Shown here: positions 10,688-21,356 of the stretch, piece by piece | Layout: the number at the start of each line of letters is the position of its first letter | Numbering within the stretch: position 1 is the first letter of the stretch | Origin: Flectonema sp. DT1601 | Taxonomy: Eukaryota > Euglenozoa > Diplonemea > Diplonemida > Diplonemidae | Assembly: GCA_964019425.1 (NCBI GenBank) | Contig: OZ025852.1 | Span: 254,501 to 318,500 of the forward strand | DNA length: 64,000 nt | Direction: 5' to 3' | Position numbers and translations under genes: made by a program | Notes under the pieces: model-generated | What the model was told of the DNA's origin: nothing | Seen by the model: the letters and a program-made list of their open reading frames with translations, nothing else | The model's database searches: none

Positions 10688-11936
10688 TTCTTTTTCCTTA
10701 CTTTCACATCACTTTGTTTATTTAGTTTATTAGCTTATTTATTATTTATTGTTCGTTTTGTTTGTAATATTTTGTCGATATGTTTATGTCCGTCAGATCA
10801 TAACGTTAATCAGATTAATTGTTAATTGTTAATTGTAAATGGTCTAAACCCCAATCCAAGTTCCCAAGGCTTGGCATAGATTTGAGTGACGCCTTACTGG
10901 CCTCCTCATCCTCTATGAGTGGTGAGGGGGCCAGCAATGGTTTTTTTTTTTTTTTCTCTTATCTCTTTTTTTTCTTTTTCTTTTACTCTAATATGAAATA
11001 TTTTTGAACAAAATGTGATTATTAATTTAAAAAAAAAAAAAAAAATAATGTAAATGAATAATAAAAAAAAAAAAAAAAAAAAACATGCCTTGGGAATACA
11101 ACCAAAGCCCCAATTAATCGGTCCTTTCTTTTTTCCTTCTTGTCAAGTGATCGCTCCACTCGTCGATCACCAAAACCGATTGTATTTATATCTGTTCTTT
11201 TCTCAACGATCGGCTATACCGATCATTTTTTTTTAAAATAATTGTTTTCTTCTTCTCGACGATCAGATCCAATTGATCGACCTTTTTTTTTTTTTTTTTT
11301 TTTTCCTTTATTCTTTCCATCCCTCCCGCTCCCCTTATTTTAATAAAAACAAGATCAGCTCAGCTTGATCGTTAATCCTTTTTTTTTTTTTTTTAAATTT
11401 AAACTGATTGTATTTATATCTGGTTATTTTTTCTCAACGATCGGCTATGCCGATCGACCTTTAAAATAATTGTCTTCTTCTTCTCGACGATCAGATCCAA
11501 TTGATCGACCTTTTCTTTTTTTTTCCTTTATTCCTCCCATCCCTCCCGCTCCCCTTATTTTAATAAAAACAAGATCAGCTCAGCTTGATCGTTATTTTTT
11601 TTTTTTTTTTTTGTTGGTCCTAGTCAAGACCTTAAACTGACTAATCGGTCTTAACTTTAACTAAGTGAATGAACCCTTCCCGTTTTCCTTTTCCCTTTAT
11701 TACTCTCTATCTGGTCTGTTATGTCATAAATCTCATTTAATTTTATCATTCATTTTAATTTTCACTGTTTCCCATCTACATTTTATTTTCAAATAGTTCC
11801 GGTCTGTCTTTAATGTTAAATAAAACTGATCATGTTAACTCAATTTTTTTTTTTATGTGCAAGAGATACCAACACGCAAGAGATACCAACGCACATACGA
11901 GATACCAGCACTTCCGAGATACCGACACACAAGAGA
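10688..11936 (+). other. Retrotransposon 3'UTR, first part
   Basis: Non-coding and conserved with 58790-60054 in the right copy. It holds poly(T) runs and two diverged tandem copies of a ~240 bp block (about 11095-11370 and 11400-11610), each with GATCGGC-TAT-GCCGATC-type and GATCA...TGATC hairpins. It then has TTGGTCCTAGTCAAGACC (about 11613), and a short array based on GAGATACC with ~20-bp spacing (11868-11936). The Helitron-like insert splits it at 11936. The hairpins resemble those of the satellite. Confidence 0.75.
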
Positions 11937-12061
11937 CTAGAGATACCCCTTCCAGGCTCGCGTTGCTCGCACACAACTTTTTTTTTTTAAGCTTTCTGAA
12001 CAAACATTATTTTTACAACCAAGTCACGTCTGTTTTTATTCCCTGGCTAGGTACCCGTCCA

Positions 12062-12128
12062 GGGTACAAATTTGAACTTAACTTTACGCTCGCTTTGCTC
12101 GCGTTAAGTTAAGTCCAATTTTGTACCC
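12062..12128. repeat. Long imperfect hairpin
   Basis: GGGTACAAATTTGAACTTAAC pairs imperfectly with GTTAAGT...TTGTACCC around a loop containing CGCTCGCTTTGCTCGC. It lies about 130 bp from the CTAG end of the Helitron-like insert. It may be a palindromic terminus of another small element. Function unknown. Confidence 0.6.
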
Positions 12129-12182
12129 TTTTCCTTGCTACTTTCTTCTTACTAATTTTTCTGGTTGAAAAACACAAAGAAT

Positions 12183-12250
12183 GTGCCTGGGAATTGAACC
12201 CTTGCCACGGCTACCGAAGAGATTTAAGGTATCCACTCGGCTGTGCAGCC
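12183..12250 (-). pseudogene. tRNA-Leu-like sequence
   Basis: On the minus strand: AGCCGAGTGGATA (A box), CTTAAATCT anticodon-like loop, TTCGGTAGCCGTGGCA variable arm and GGGTTCAATTCCC (B box). It resembles a class II tRNA with anticodon TAA. The acceptor ends do not pair. Closely related to the head of the SINE at 12535, so it is probably a SINE head. Confidence 0.6.
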
Positions 12251-12389
12251 CTGTAGCCTCTTTATGGAAATCCTTCCATTTTCCCTTCCCTCCCTTAACG
12301 TAGGGGTGTCTACCAGGTGCCTACCCTGGACGCCCTTCGGGCGCAGGATTTGAACTAATTGCGTGTACGGGCGCGATGGGTTATTGCAG

Positions 12390-12462
12390 TGGCAGGGGGT
12401 CGAACCAGCGATCACCCAGCCCCAGGGCGAGGGTTATACCACTACCCCTGGGATATCGCAAC
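12390..12462 (-). pseudogene. tRNA-Gly-like sequence
   Basis: On the minus strand: GGTAGTGGTATAACCCTCGCC resembles the D and anticodon arms of tRNA-Gly(GCC), followed by GCTGGTTCGACCCCC as B box. Acceptor stem not formed. With the Leu-like sequence at 12183-12250 it makes a second two-headed tRNA-like arrangement on the minus strand. Confidence 0.5.
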
Positions 12463-12506
12463 TTTTTATTATTATTACTTTTCTGCAATTTTTATTTATA
12501 AATAAG

Positions 12507-13090
12507 TTTTCGAAAAGGTGGGAAGTAACGGACTACATAGCCGAGTGGATATGGTCACCGACCTTAAGTCTATTCGGTAGCCGTGGCACGGGTTCAATTC
12601 CCTGTTACGGCATATTTGGGGGGCGTCATAGTGCAGTGGATGGGGTGGTGCCCCCGCACCCAATCGGCCTCGGCTCAAACCCCGCTGTGCGCAATCAGTT
12701 TCCGTGTCGCATCCCCCATTGCCTCGAAAAAGTGAACGGCCAAGTAAGGGCAGCGCCTAAGCAATTATAGTAGTAACAAAAAGAAGGAGAAGCACAGTAG
12801 TGAAACACTCAAAAAAAAAAAAAAAAAAAAAAAAAAACGGACTGGGAGCTTTTGGCTCCTGCCCTATTCCCGATGTAAACTTTCTTTCTTTTTTTTTTTT
12901 TTTTTTTTTAACAGGCCCAAAGGGCGACAATGAAAGATGCTGACCAAGGAATAATATTCAAATGAATTTTCGTTTCAAAGAAACGAACAGGATTAAGGGA
13001 GAGGCAGAAAAAAAAAAAAAAAATAATATGAAGAGGAAATAATCAAACATGAAAAAAAAAAATAAAATAAAAATAAATAAACGTTATATA
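12507..13090 (-). repeat. Y module copy, inverted and split by a SINE
   Basis: Y sequence in reverse orientation: 12507-12534 (TTTTCGAAAAGGTGGGAAG to GGACT) and 12836-13090 (CGGACTGGGAGCTTTTGG onward). All three Y hairpins are recognisable in the second part. A SINE with an 8-bp duplication separates them. It lacks the sat-side end (no GAGCATCTCC). Confidence 0.82.
12535..12835 (+). mobile_element. Two-headed tRNA SINE, copy 1
   Basis: Flanked by AACGGACT at 12527-12534 and 12836-12843 inside Y, so insertion is certain. First head: tRNA-Leu(TAA)-like, 12535 to about 12612 (ACATAGCCGAGTGGATA...GGGTTCAATTCCC). Second head: GGCGTCATAGTGCAGTGG...CGGCTCAAACCCC, about 12618-12685. The body runs through CAGTTTCCGTGTCGCATCCC to AGTAGTGAAACACTC, then poly(A). 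Retroposed by some LINE that tolerates poly(A) tails; which one is unknown. Confidence 0.85.
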
Positions 13091-13097
13091 TAAGCAA

Positions 13098-13426
13098 TTT
13101 CTTTTTTTTTTCGCAATTTTTTATTTATTTATTACTTTTCTGTCCCAGCGGGACGACAAATGAAAGATGTCCTCCCTTAGCTGAAAATGCACACTGCACC
13201 CTGTTTTATCAAGTCCTTTGTTTTTGTTTTTCTGAAAGATATCTGTAGTTGTTGTTATATTAATATGCTAGCATGAAAACGACGGCTAGGTTTATGATTG
13301 GATATGTGGCTTAGGTTATCTGTTTGTTACATTTGGAAGTATTTTACAACAGGTTTATCGAACCTGTATCTGCAATGTGTGCGAGTAGTTATATTAATAA
13401 GGTTATCGTTCATTATTTTTTTTTTG
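13098..13426. other. Unclassified intergenic stretch in insert
   Basis: The first ~35 bp (TCGCAATTTTTTATTTATT, 13113 on) repeat 12466-12500. The rest, with TATTAATATGCTAGCATG and GGTTTATCGAACC, matches nothing else in the window. No gene seen. Confidence 0.6.
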
Positions 13427-13752
13427 AGGGTGGGTGGTCTAGTGGTGCCGCGCCTAACAGCGCAATACAGCTTCACGTGGTCGGCCTGGGTTCAAACCCG
13501 CCCCGCCCCTCATTTTGGGGGCGTCATAGTGCAGTGGATGGGGTGGTGCCCCCGCACCCAATCGGCCTCGGTTCGAACCCCGCTGTACGCACCGCGCCTC
13601 ACAGCGCAATCAGTTTCCGTGTCGCATCCCCCATTGTCTCGAAAAAGTGAACGGCCACCCAGTAAGGGCAGCGCCTAAGCAATTATAGTAGTAACAAAAA
13701 GAAGGAGAAACACAGTAGTGAAACACTCAAAAAAAAAAAAAAAAAAAAAAAA
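13427..13752 (+). mobile_element. Two-headed tRNA SINE, copy 2
   Basis: Same second head, body and poly(A) as copy 1 (from GGGGGCGTCATAGTGCAGTG at about 13518), but a different first head: GGTGGTCTAGTGGTGCCGCG...CCTGGGTTCAAACCC, about 13430-13505. The second head is better preserved here, with CGGTTCGAACCCC. A direct repeat ATTATTT sits near both ends (about 13412 and 13752) but is not adjacent to the 5' end. Open frames through this region are by-products. Confidence 0.8.
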
Positions 13753-13799
13753 TTATTTCCAATAAAATAGAAATGTGGGAAGAACTATGGGATGGCGGA

Positions 13800-14262
13800 A
13801 CGCAGCCCCCCCCCCCAACCCCCCCCAAGGGGGGGGAGCCACTAATAAAGGCCAACCTCCTGAAAAAGAATCAAGAAAAAACAAAAATGCCCTCACCCAG
13901 GGTCGAACTGGACGGTTTACAGCTATTTTGGACCATTTGTATTTTACGTACAAAATCAAACAGTTAACCCCCCCCAACCCCCCCCAAGGGGGGGGAGCCA
14001 CTAATAAAGGCCAACCTCCTGAAAAAGAATCAAGAAAAAACAAAAATGCCCTCACCCAGGGTCGAACTGGACGGTTTACAGCTATTTTGGACCATTTGTA
14101 TTTTACGTACAAAATCAAACAGTTAACCCCCCCCAACCCCCCCCAAGGGGGGGGAGCCACTAATAAAGGCCAACCTCCTGAAAAAGAATCAAGAAAAAAC
14201 AAAAATGCCCTCACCCAGGGTCGAACTGGAACTGGTTTACAGCCATTTTGGGTTTTGTAAAG
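13800..14262 (+). repeat. 159-bp tandem repeat, three copies
   Basis: Unit length 159 bp (AGCCACTAATAAAGGCC at 13837, 13996 and 14155), almost identical copies; the third diverges after about 14228. Each starts with a C-run/AA/G-run that folds on itself and contains CACCCAGGGTCGAACTGGA, a B-box-like remnant. 159 is divisible by 3, which explains open frames through the array on both strands. A diverged single copy of the C-rich part lies inverted in element E4 (about 63435-63515). Confidence 0.88.
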
Positions 14263-14879
14263 TGGTTAGTTCTGAAACTATTTGTGTAGGAAAGACCCTT
14301 TACCCAAAAAGAAATGAAATCAAAGATTGCTTTTTCAGAATAGTGAGATGTAACAGAGTGGCAAATAACTGCAAAAGTGAAAGAACTTTTTCACAGCTTG
14401 GCACCTAAAATCTAAAACTCATTAAGAAGGAAAAGATTATTTCAAAAAGAAAATTTTTGCTAACTAAATTGGCAGCCATACACCTAAATTTCAAAACCAT
14501 ACCACTTACTAACAAAATTTCTTTCTCATCACTTTTTATATTTTAAGAAAATGGTTAACAGGGATTTATGAAGACTTTTGGATAGGTCAACTATGTGTTC
14601 CCATCTTTTTTAGGAGATCTGTAGAAAAAAATAAATCTTTCAGAAAATATTATAAAGGAAAGACTTTTTCTGAAGAATTCTTTTTTAACTACCTACTAAA
14701 TTGGCAACCATACACTTAAATTTCAAAACCATACTAAGAAAGAATTTTCATCACATTTTATACTTTAAGAAAATGGTTACCCATCTTTTTTAGACCTGCT
14801 CGGGCACAAAAATCCAGCATTTTTCCTTAGGCAAAAATAAATCTTACTTACTTCCTACTGAAGAAAATTGGCAGCTTAA
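14263..14879. other. AT-rich stretch with internal duplication
   Basis: 14459-14610 and 14691-14795 are diverged direct duplicates (TTGGCAGCCATACACCTAAA against TTGGCAACCATACACTTAAA). Otherwise unique here. No ORF of note. Confidence 0.6.
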
Positions 14880-15822
14880 ATTTGTTTTCAGGAAAAAAGT
14901 AAGCAGCTAAAATTTGCTCGCGGGAAGAAAATAAGCAGCTAAAATTTGCTTGCGGGAAGAAAATAAGCAGCCAGGATTTGCTTGCGGGAAGAAAATAAGC
15001 AGCTAAAATTTGCTTGCGGGAAGAGAATCAGCAGCCAAAATTTGCTTGCGGGAAGAAAATAAGCAGCTAAAATTTGCTTGCGGGAAGAAAATAAGCAGCT
15101 AAAATTTGCTTGCGGGAAGAGAATCAGCAGCCAAAATTTGCTTGCGGGAAGAAAATAAGCAGCTAAAATTTGCTTGCGGGAAGAAAATAAGCAGCTAAAA
15201 TTTGCTTGCGGGAAGAGAATCAGCAGCCAAGATTTGCTTGCGGGAAGAAAATAAGCAGCTAAAACTTGCTTGCGGGAAGAAAATAAGCAGCTAAAATTTG
15301 CTTGCGGGAAGAGAATCAGCAGCCAAAATTTGCTTGCGGGAAGAAAATAAGCAGCTAAAATTTGCTTGCGGGAAGAAAATAAGCAGCTAAAATTTGCTTG
15401 CGGGAAGAGAATCAGCAGCCAAAATTTGCTTGCGGGAAGAAAATAAGCAGCTAAAATTTGCTTGTGGGAAGAAAATAAGCAGCTAAAATTTGCTTGCGGG
15501 AAGAGAATCAGCAGCCAAAATTTGCTTGCGGGAAGAAAATAAGCAGCTAAAATTTGCTTGCGGGAAGAAAATAAGCAGCTAAAATTTGCTTGCGGGAAGA
15601 GAATCAGCAGCCAAAATTTGCTTGCGGGAAGAAAATAAGCAGCTAAAATTTGCTTGTGGGAAGAAAATAAGCAGCTAAAATTTGCTTGCAGGAAGAAAAT
15701 AAGCAGCTAAGATTTGCTTGCGGGAAGAGAATCGGCAGCTAAAATTTGCTTGCGGGAAGAGAATCAGCAGCTAAGATTTGCTTGTAAGAAGAAAATTAGC
15801 AGCCAAAATTTGCTCAGGGGTG
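14880..15822 (+). repeat. 31-bp minisatellite with 93-bp higher-order unit
   Basis: About 30 tandem units of ~31 bp built on AGCAGCTAAAATTTGCTTGC + GGGAAGAAAATA. In most of the array every third unit is a variant with GAGAATCAGCAGCC, giving a 93-bp higher-order repeat. Outer units are more diverged. There are no unique spacers, so this is not CRISPR. Confidence 0.93.
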
Positions 15823-16700
15823 CTACATAAGCATTGACTTGCAGAAAGGTGGCAAAAATGAAAGGAATTATTTATTAAAACCCAAATTGTCTAAACCATA
15901 ACAGGTTAACATGCAACACTCTACCTTTCTTCCCGTAATGCGTGACACCATTCAACACTTACGTAGCACTTAGCACCAGGCCTGCTTGCGGGAAGAAACA
16001 GAAGCCCCATTCTCAGTACGGAAGTAGCTAGGCCTGGCGCTTACATAGCACTTCTGGGCGACCTGGTGGTGCCGGTGTCCCGTCGAATCTAAACGGCCCG
16101 GTACAACCCCTACGCAGAAGTAATCTGCACCACAGTGTAGATTCTTCTTTGTGATCTCAGACTTGTTAACTGCATGTTCATTCAATTAAGTATACTTCTC
16201 TTTCCCAGGTGCATACAGTATAGGAAGGCTAATTACTGTAATGCGTGGCACTATTACGTAGCACTTAGCACCAGGCCTGCTAGCAGGAAGAAACAGAAGC
16301 ACCATTCCCAGTACGGAAGTAGCTAGGCCTGGCCAGCTTACAGTGCTGCGTAAGTTTTGACTGGCAAACAACTTCAAAACTTTTTTCTCCACCCAGAAAT
16401 TTGTGAAGACTTTTCGGGGCCGATAGATCGAGATAACCATAAAAAAAGATGTACTCATGTTTTTTTGGAGGTGAGTGGCGCAAAAAGTGGTAAAAAAAAA
16501 AAAAAAAATTCCGTGACAAAGGCAAATAAAAGCAATTTTCTTTCTGCAAACGCCCGTCGTGGATCATCAGGCTGTCATTTGGTAGCGCCGACTTGCCACA
16601 GGTCAATATGCAACGCTACTTTTCTTTCCATAATGCGTGGCACCAGTCAACACTTATGTTGCACTTAGAACCAGACCTTCTTGCAGGAATGCAAAGAAGA
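15823..16700. repeat. Diverged internal repeats around TAGCACTTAGCACCAGGCC
   Basis: Three diverged copies of a ~150-bp block containing ATGCGTGNCACC and CACTTAGCACCAG (about 15938-16040, 16240-16335 and 16630-16690), with GCAGGAAGAAACAGAAGC-type sequence echoing the adjacent minisatellite. The 142-bp segment shared with 1996-2137 is embedded at 16098-16239. No gene recognised. Confidence 0.6.
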
Positions 16701-16804
16701 ATTAGTGTTTAATTAGGTGAGGCGTGGCCTGGGTACCTGGCCCAGGACTTGGTGGATTTCCTCAGAACCCAAAATATCCCCAATGCTGACAATTATATAG
16801 GAGA

Positions 16805-16970
16805 TACCAAGACACTTAAGATACCAGCAAGGACAATGAGAGGTAGAATGAACTCTCCTCCTTGTGTCCGATCCTGATTATTTTTTGTTGAATTGGTAGT
16901 GTTACCTCAGTTTGCGACTCTCGTATCTGTGTTGTGTTAACTCATGTAAGTGATCTTAACTCCTGTTAAA
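16805..16970 (+). other. Retrotransposon 3'UTR, second part
   Basis: Matches 58626-58790 of the right copy in reverse complement, from TACCAAGACACTTAAG to GATCTTAACTCCTGTTAAA. It lies between the Helitron-like insert and the satellite. A more diverged third copy lies at 53413-53560. Confidence 0.8.
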
Positions 16971-19900
16971 AAATAAATAAAAAGAATTTAAAATAAAAAA
17001 AAAAAAAGAATAAACAATGTTATCATTGTTTTTTTTATCGTTCGACTTTGTCGACTAATTTCTATTTTCAGTTTTTTTTCTTTAAAAAATAAATAAAAAG
17101 AATTTAAAATAAAAAAAAAGAATAAACAATGTTATCATTGTTTTTTTATCGTTCGACTTTGTCGACTAATTTCTATTTTCAGTTTTTTTTCTTTAAAAAA
17201 TAAATAAAAAGAATTTAAAATAAAAAAAAAGAATAAACAATGTTATCATTGTTTTCTTATCGATCGACTATGTCGATTACTTTCTATTTTCCGTCCTGGT
17301 CAAGACGCTAAACTGATTGTTTTTTTTTCAAAATTAATAAAAAAGAATAAAAAAAAAAAAAATAAAAAAAAGAATAAACAATGTTATCATTGTTTTTTTT
17401 CATCGTTCGACTTTGTCGACTAATTTCTATTTTCCGTTTTTTTTTTCTTTAAAAAATAAATAAAAAGAATTTAAAATAAAAAAAAAGAATAAACAATGTT
17501 ATCATTGTTTTTTTTATCGTTCGACTTTGTCGACTAATTTCTATTTTCAGTTTTTTTTCTTTAAAAAATAAATAAAAAGAATTTAAAATAAAAAAAAGAA
17601 TAAACAATGTTATCATTGTTTTCTTATCGATCGACTATGTCGATTACTTTCTATTTTCCGTCCTGATCAAGACGCTAAACTGATTGTTTTTTTTTTTTCA
17701 AAATTAATAAAAAAGAATAAAAAAAAAAAAAAATAAAAAAAAGAATAAACAATGTTATCATTGTTTTTTTTCATCGTTCGACTTTGTCGACTAATTTCTA
17801 TTTTCCGTTTTTTTTTCTTTAAAAAATAAATAAAAAGAATTTAAAATAAAAAAAAAGAATAAACAATGTTATCATTGTTTTTTTATCGATCGACTATGTC
17901 GATCACTTTCTATTTTCCGTCCTGGTCAAGACGCTAAACTGATTGTTTTTTTTTTATAAATAAAAAGAAATAAAAAAAAAAAAAAAAGAATAAACAATGT
18001 TATCATTGTTTTTTTATCGTTCGACTTTGTCGACTAATTTCTATTTTCAGTTTTTTTTCTTTAAAAAATAAATAAAAAGAATTTAAAATAAAAAAAAAGA
18101 ATAAACAATATTATCATTGTTTTCTTATCGATCGACTATGTCGATTACTTTCTATTTTCCGTCCTGGTCAAGACGCTAAACTGATTGTTTTTTTTTTCAA
18201 AATTAATAAAAAAGAATAAAAAAAAAAAAAAATAAAAAAAAGAATAAACAATGTTATCATTGTTTTTTTTCATCGTTCGACTTTGTCGACTAATTTCTAT
18301 TTTCCGTTTTTTTTTTCTTTAAAAAATAAATAAAAAGAATTTAAAATAAAAAAAAAGAATAAACAATGTTATCATTGTTTTTTTATCGTTCGACTTTGTC
18401 GACTAATTTCTATTTTCAGTTTTTTTTCTTTAAAAAATAAATAAAAAGAATTTAAAATAAAAAAAAAGAATAAACAATATTATCATTGTTTTCTTATCGA
18501 TCGACTATGTCGATTACTTTCTATTTTCCGTCCTGGTCAAGACGCTAAACTGATTGTTTTTTTTTTCAAAATTAATAAAAAAGAATAAAAAAAAAAAAAA
18601 ATAAAAAAAAAAAAAAACAATGTTATCATTGTTTTTTTTCATCGTTCGACTTTGTCGACTAATTTCTATTTTCCGTTTTTTTTTTCTTTAAAAAATAAAT
18701 AAAAAGAATTTAAAATAAAAAAAAAGAATAAACAATGTTATCATTGTTTTTTTATCGTTCGACTTTGTCGACTAATTTCTATTTTCAGTTTTTTTTCTTT
18801 AAAAAATAAATAAAAAGAATTTAAAATAAAAAAAAAGAATAAACAATGTTATCATTGTTTTCTTATCGATCGACTATGTCGATTACTTTCTATTTTCCGT
18901 CCTGGTCAAGACGCTAAACTGATTGTTTTTTTTTCAAAATTAATAAAAAAGAATAAAAAAAAAAAAAATAAAAAAAAGAATAAACAATGTTATCATTGTT
19001 TTTTTTCATCGTTCGACTTTGTCGACTAATTTCTATTTTCCGTTTTTTTTTTCTTTAAAAAATAAATAAAAAGAATTTAAAATAAAAAAAAAGAATAAAC
19101 AATGTTATCATTGTTTTTTTATCGATCGACTATGTCGATCACTTTCTATTTTCCGTCCTGGTCAAGACGCTAAACTGATTGTTTTGTTTTATAAATAAAA
19201 AGAAATAAAAAAAAAAAAAAAAAAGAATAAACAATGTTATCATTGTTTTTTTTTTTTATCGGACTAATTTCTATTTTCCGTTTCTTTTCTTTAAAAAATA
19301 AATAAAAAGAATTTAAAATAAAAAAAAAGAATAAACAATGTTATCATTGTTTTTTTTATCGTTCGACTTTGCCGACTAATTTCTATTTTCAGTTTTTTTC
19401 TTTAAAAAATAAATAAAAAGATTTTAAAATAAAAAAAAAGAATAAACAATGTTATCATTGTTTTTTTTATCGATCGACTATGTCGATTACTTTCTAATTT
19501 CCGTCCTGGTCAAGACGCTAAACTGATTGTTTTTTTTTTTCAAAATTAATAAAAAAGAATATAAAAAAAAAATAAAAAAAGAATAAACAATGTTATCATT
19601 GTTTTTTTTATCGTTCGACTTTGTCGACTAATTTCTATTTTCAGTTTTTTTCTTTAAAAAATAAATAAAAAGAATTTAAAATAAAAAAAAAAGAATAAAC
19701 AATGTTATCATTGTTTTCTTATCGATCGACTATGTCGATTACTTTCTATTTTCCGTCCTGGTCAAGACGCTAAACTGATTGTTTTTTTTTTTCAAAATTA
19801 ATAAAAAAGAATAAAAAAAAAAAATAAAAAAAAAGAATAAACAATGTTATCATTGTTTTTTTTCATCGTTCGACTTTGTCGACTAATTTCTATTTTCCTT

Positions 19901-20963
19901 TTCTTTTCTTTAAAAAATAAATAAAAAGAATTTAAAATAAAAAAAAAGAATAAACAATGTTATCATTGTTTTTTTATCGATCGACTATGTCGATCACTTT
20001 CTATTTTCCGTCCTGGTCAAGACGCTAAACTGATTGTTTTTTTTTATAAATAAAAAGAAATAAAAAAAAAAAAAAAAGAATAAACAATGTTATCATTGTT
20101 TTTTTATCGATCGACTATGTCGATCACTTTCTATTTTCCGTCCTGGTCAAGACGCTAAACTGATTGTTTTTTTTTCAAAATTAATAAAAAAGAATTTAAA
20201 AAAAATTAAAAAGAAAAAAGAATAAACAATGTTATCATTGTTTTTTTTTTTATCGTTCGACTTTGTTGACTAATTTCTATTTTCCGTTTTTTTTTCTTTT
20301 TAAAAAATAAATAAAAAGAATTTAAAAAAAAAAAAAAAAAGAATAAACAATGTTATCATTGTTTTTTTTATCGATCGACTGTGTCGATTACTTTCTATTT
20401 TCCGTCCTGGTCAAGACGCTAAACTGATTGTTTTTTTTTTTTTTCAAAATTAATAAAAAAGAATATAAAAAAAATACAAAAAAAAGAATAAACAATGTTA
20501 TCATTGTTTTTTTTTATCGTTCGACTTTGTCGACTAATTTCTATTTTCCGTTTTTTTTTTCTTTAAAAAATAAATAAAAAGAATTTAAAATAAAAAAAAA
20601 GAATAAACAATATTATCATTGTTTTCTTATCGATCGACTATGTCGATCGCTTTCTATTTTCCGTCCTGATCAAGACGCTAAACTGATTGTTTTTTTTTCA
20701 AAATTAATTAAAAAAATATAAAAAAAATAAAAAAAAAGAATAAACAATGTTATCATTGTTTTTTTACCGTTCGACTTTGTCGACTAATTTCTATTTTCCG
20801 TTTTTTTTTCTTTAAAAAATAAATAAAAAGAATTTAAAAAAAAAAAAAAAGATTAAACAATGTTATCATTGTTTTTTTATCGATCGACTATGTCGATTAC
20901 TTTCTATTTTCCGTCCTGGTCAAGACGCTAAACTGATTGTTTTTTCTTTAAAATAATTAAAAG

Positions 20964-20997
<34 letters not shown>

Positions 20998-21133
20998 AAT
21001 AAACAATGTTATCATTGTTTTTTTTTCTATCGATCGACTATGTCGATTAATTTCTATTTTCCGTCCCGATCGAGACGCTAAACTGATTGTTTCCTTTTTT
21101 TTAAATAATAAAAAAAAAAAAAAAAAAAAAAAA
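16971..21133 (+). repeat. Sat array 4: retrotransposon-linked satellite
   Basis: Roughly 35 units. From 17000 to 19100 the order is mainly B-B-A (about 345 bp per cycle); later it alternates A and B. Type A units carry hairpin H3 and end CTAAACTGATTG + T-run + CAAAATTAATAAAAAAG; type B lack H3 and end CTTTAAAAAATAAATAAAAAG. It sits between 3'UTR and Y, as does the array at 55003-58625 in the right copy. Confidence 0.92.
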
Positions 21134-21324
21134 GAGCATCTCCCTGCTATCCTCATATCCCCACAATAATATTATACCTTTTCATTTTCTCTTTCCTTTT
21201 CTGGTCTTTTTTTTTTTTTCTTCTTTTTTTTCCTTTTTCATACAACGTTTTTTATTTATATTTTATTTTTTTTTTTTTATTTTTTTCATGTTTGATTATT
21301 TCCTCTTCATATTTTTTTTTTTTT

Positions 21325-21356
<32 letters not shown>

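Larger units (their letters stand above)
11937..16804 (-). mobile_element. Helitron-like non-autonomous insert (4868 bp)
   Basis: The right copy supplies the empty site: CACAAGAGATACCAAG. On the minus strand the insert begins TCTCCTATATAA and ends GGGGTATCTCTAG, sitting between A and T. A 5' TC, a 3' CTAG and an A/T target are Helitron hallmarks. The subterminal 3' hairpin is weak and no Rep/helicase is present. The same junctions also read as a 4-bp GAGA duplication around 11937-16800. The insert carries SINEs, tRNA-like pieces, a broken Y, a 159-bp triplicate and a 31-bp minisatellite. Confidence 0.5.

Noticed and set aside
13775-14260. Open frames with three internal protein repeats on both strands
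   Set aside because: The 159-bp repeat is divisible by three, which keeps any open frame open. Both strands are open and the composition follows the C/G runs.
14880-15822. CRISPR-like array
   Set aside because: Units are contiguous with no unique spacers, and the setting is eukaryotic repeat DNA.
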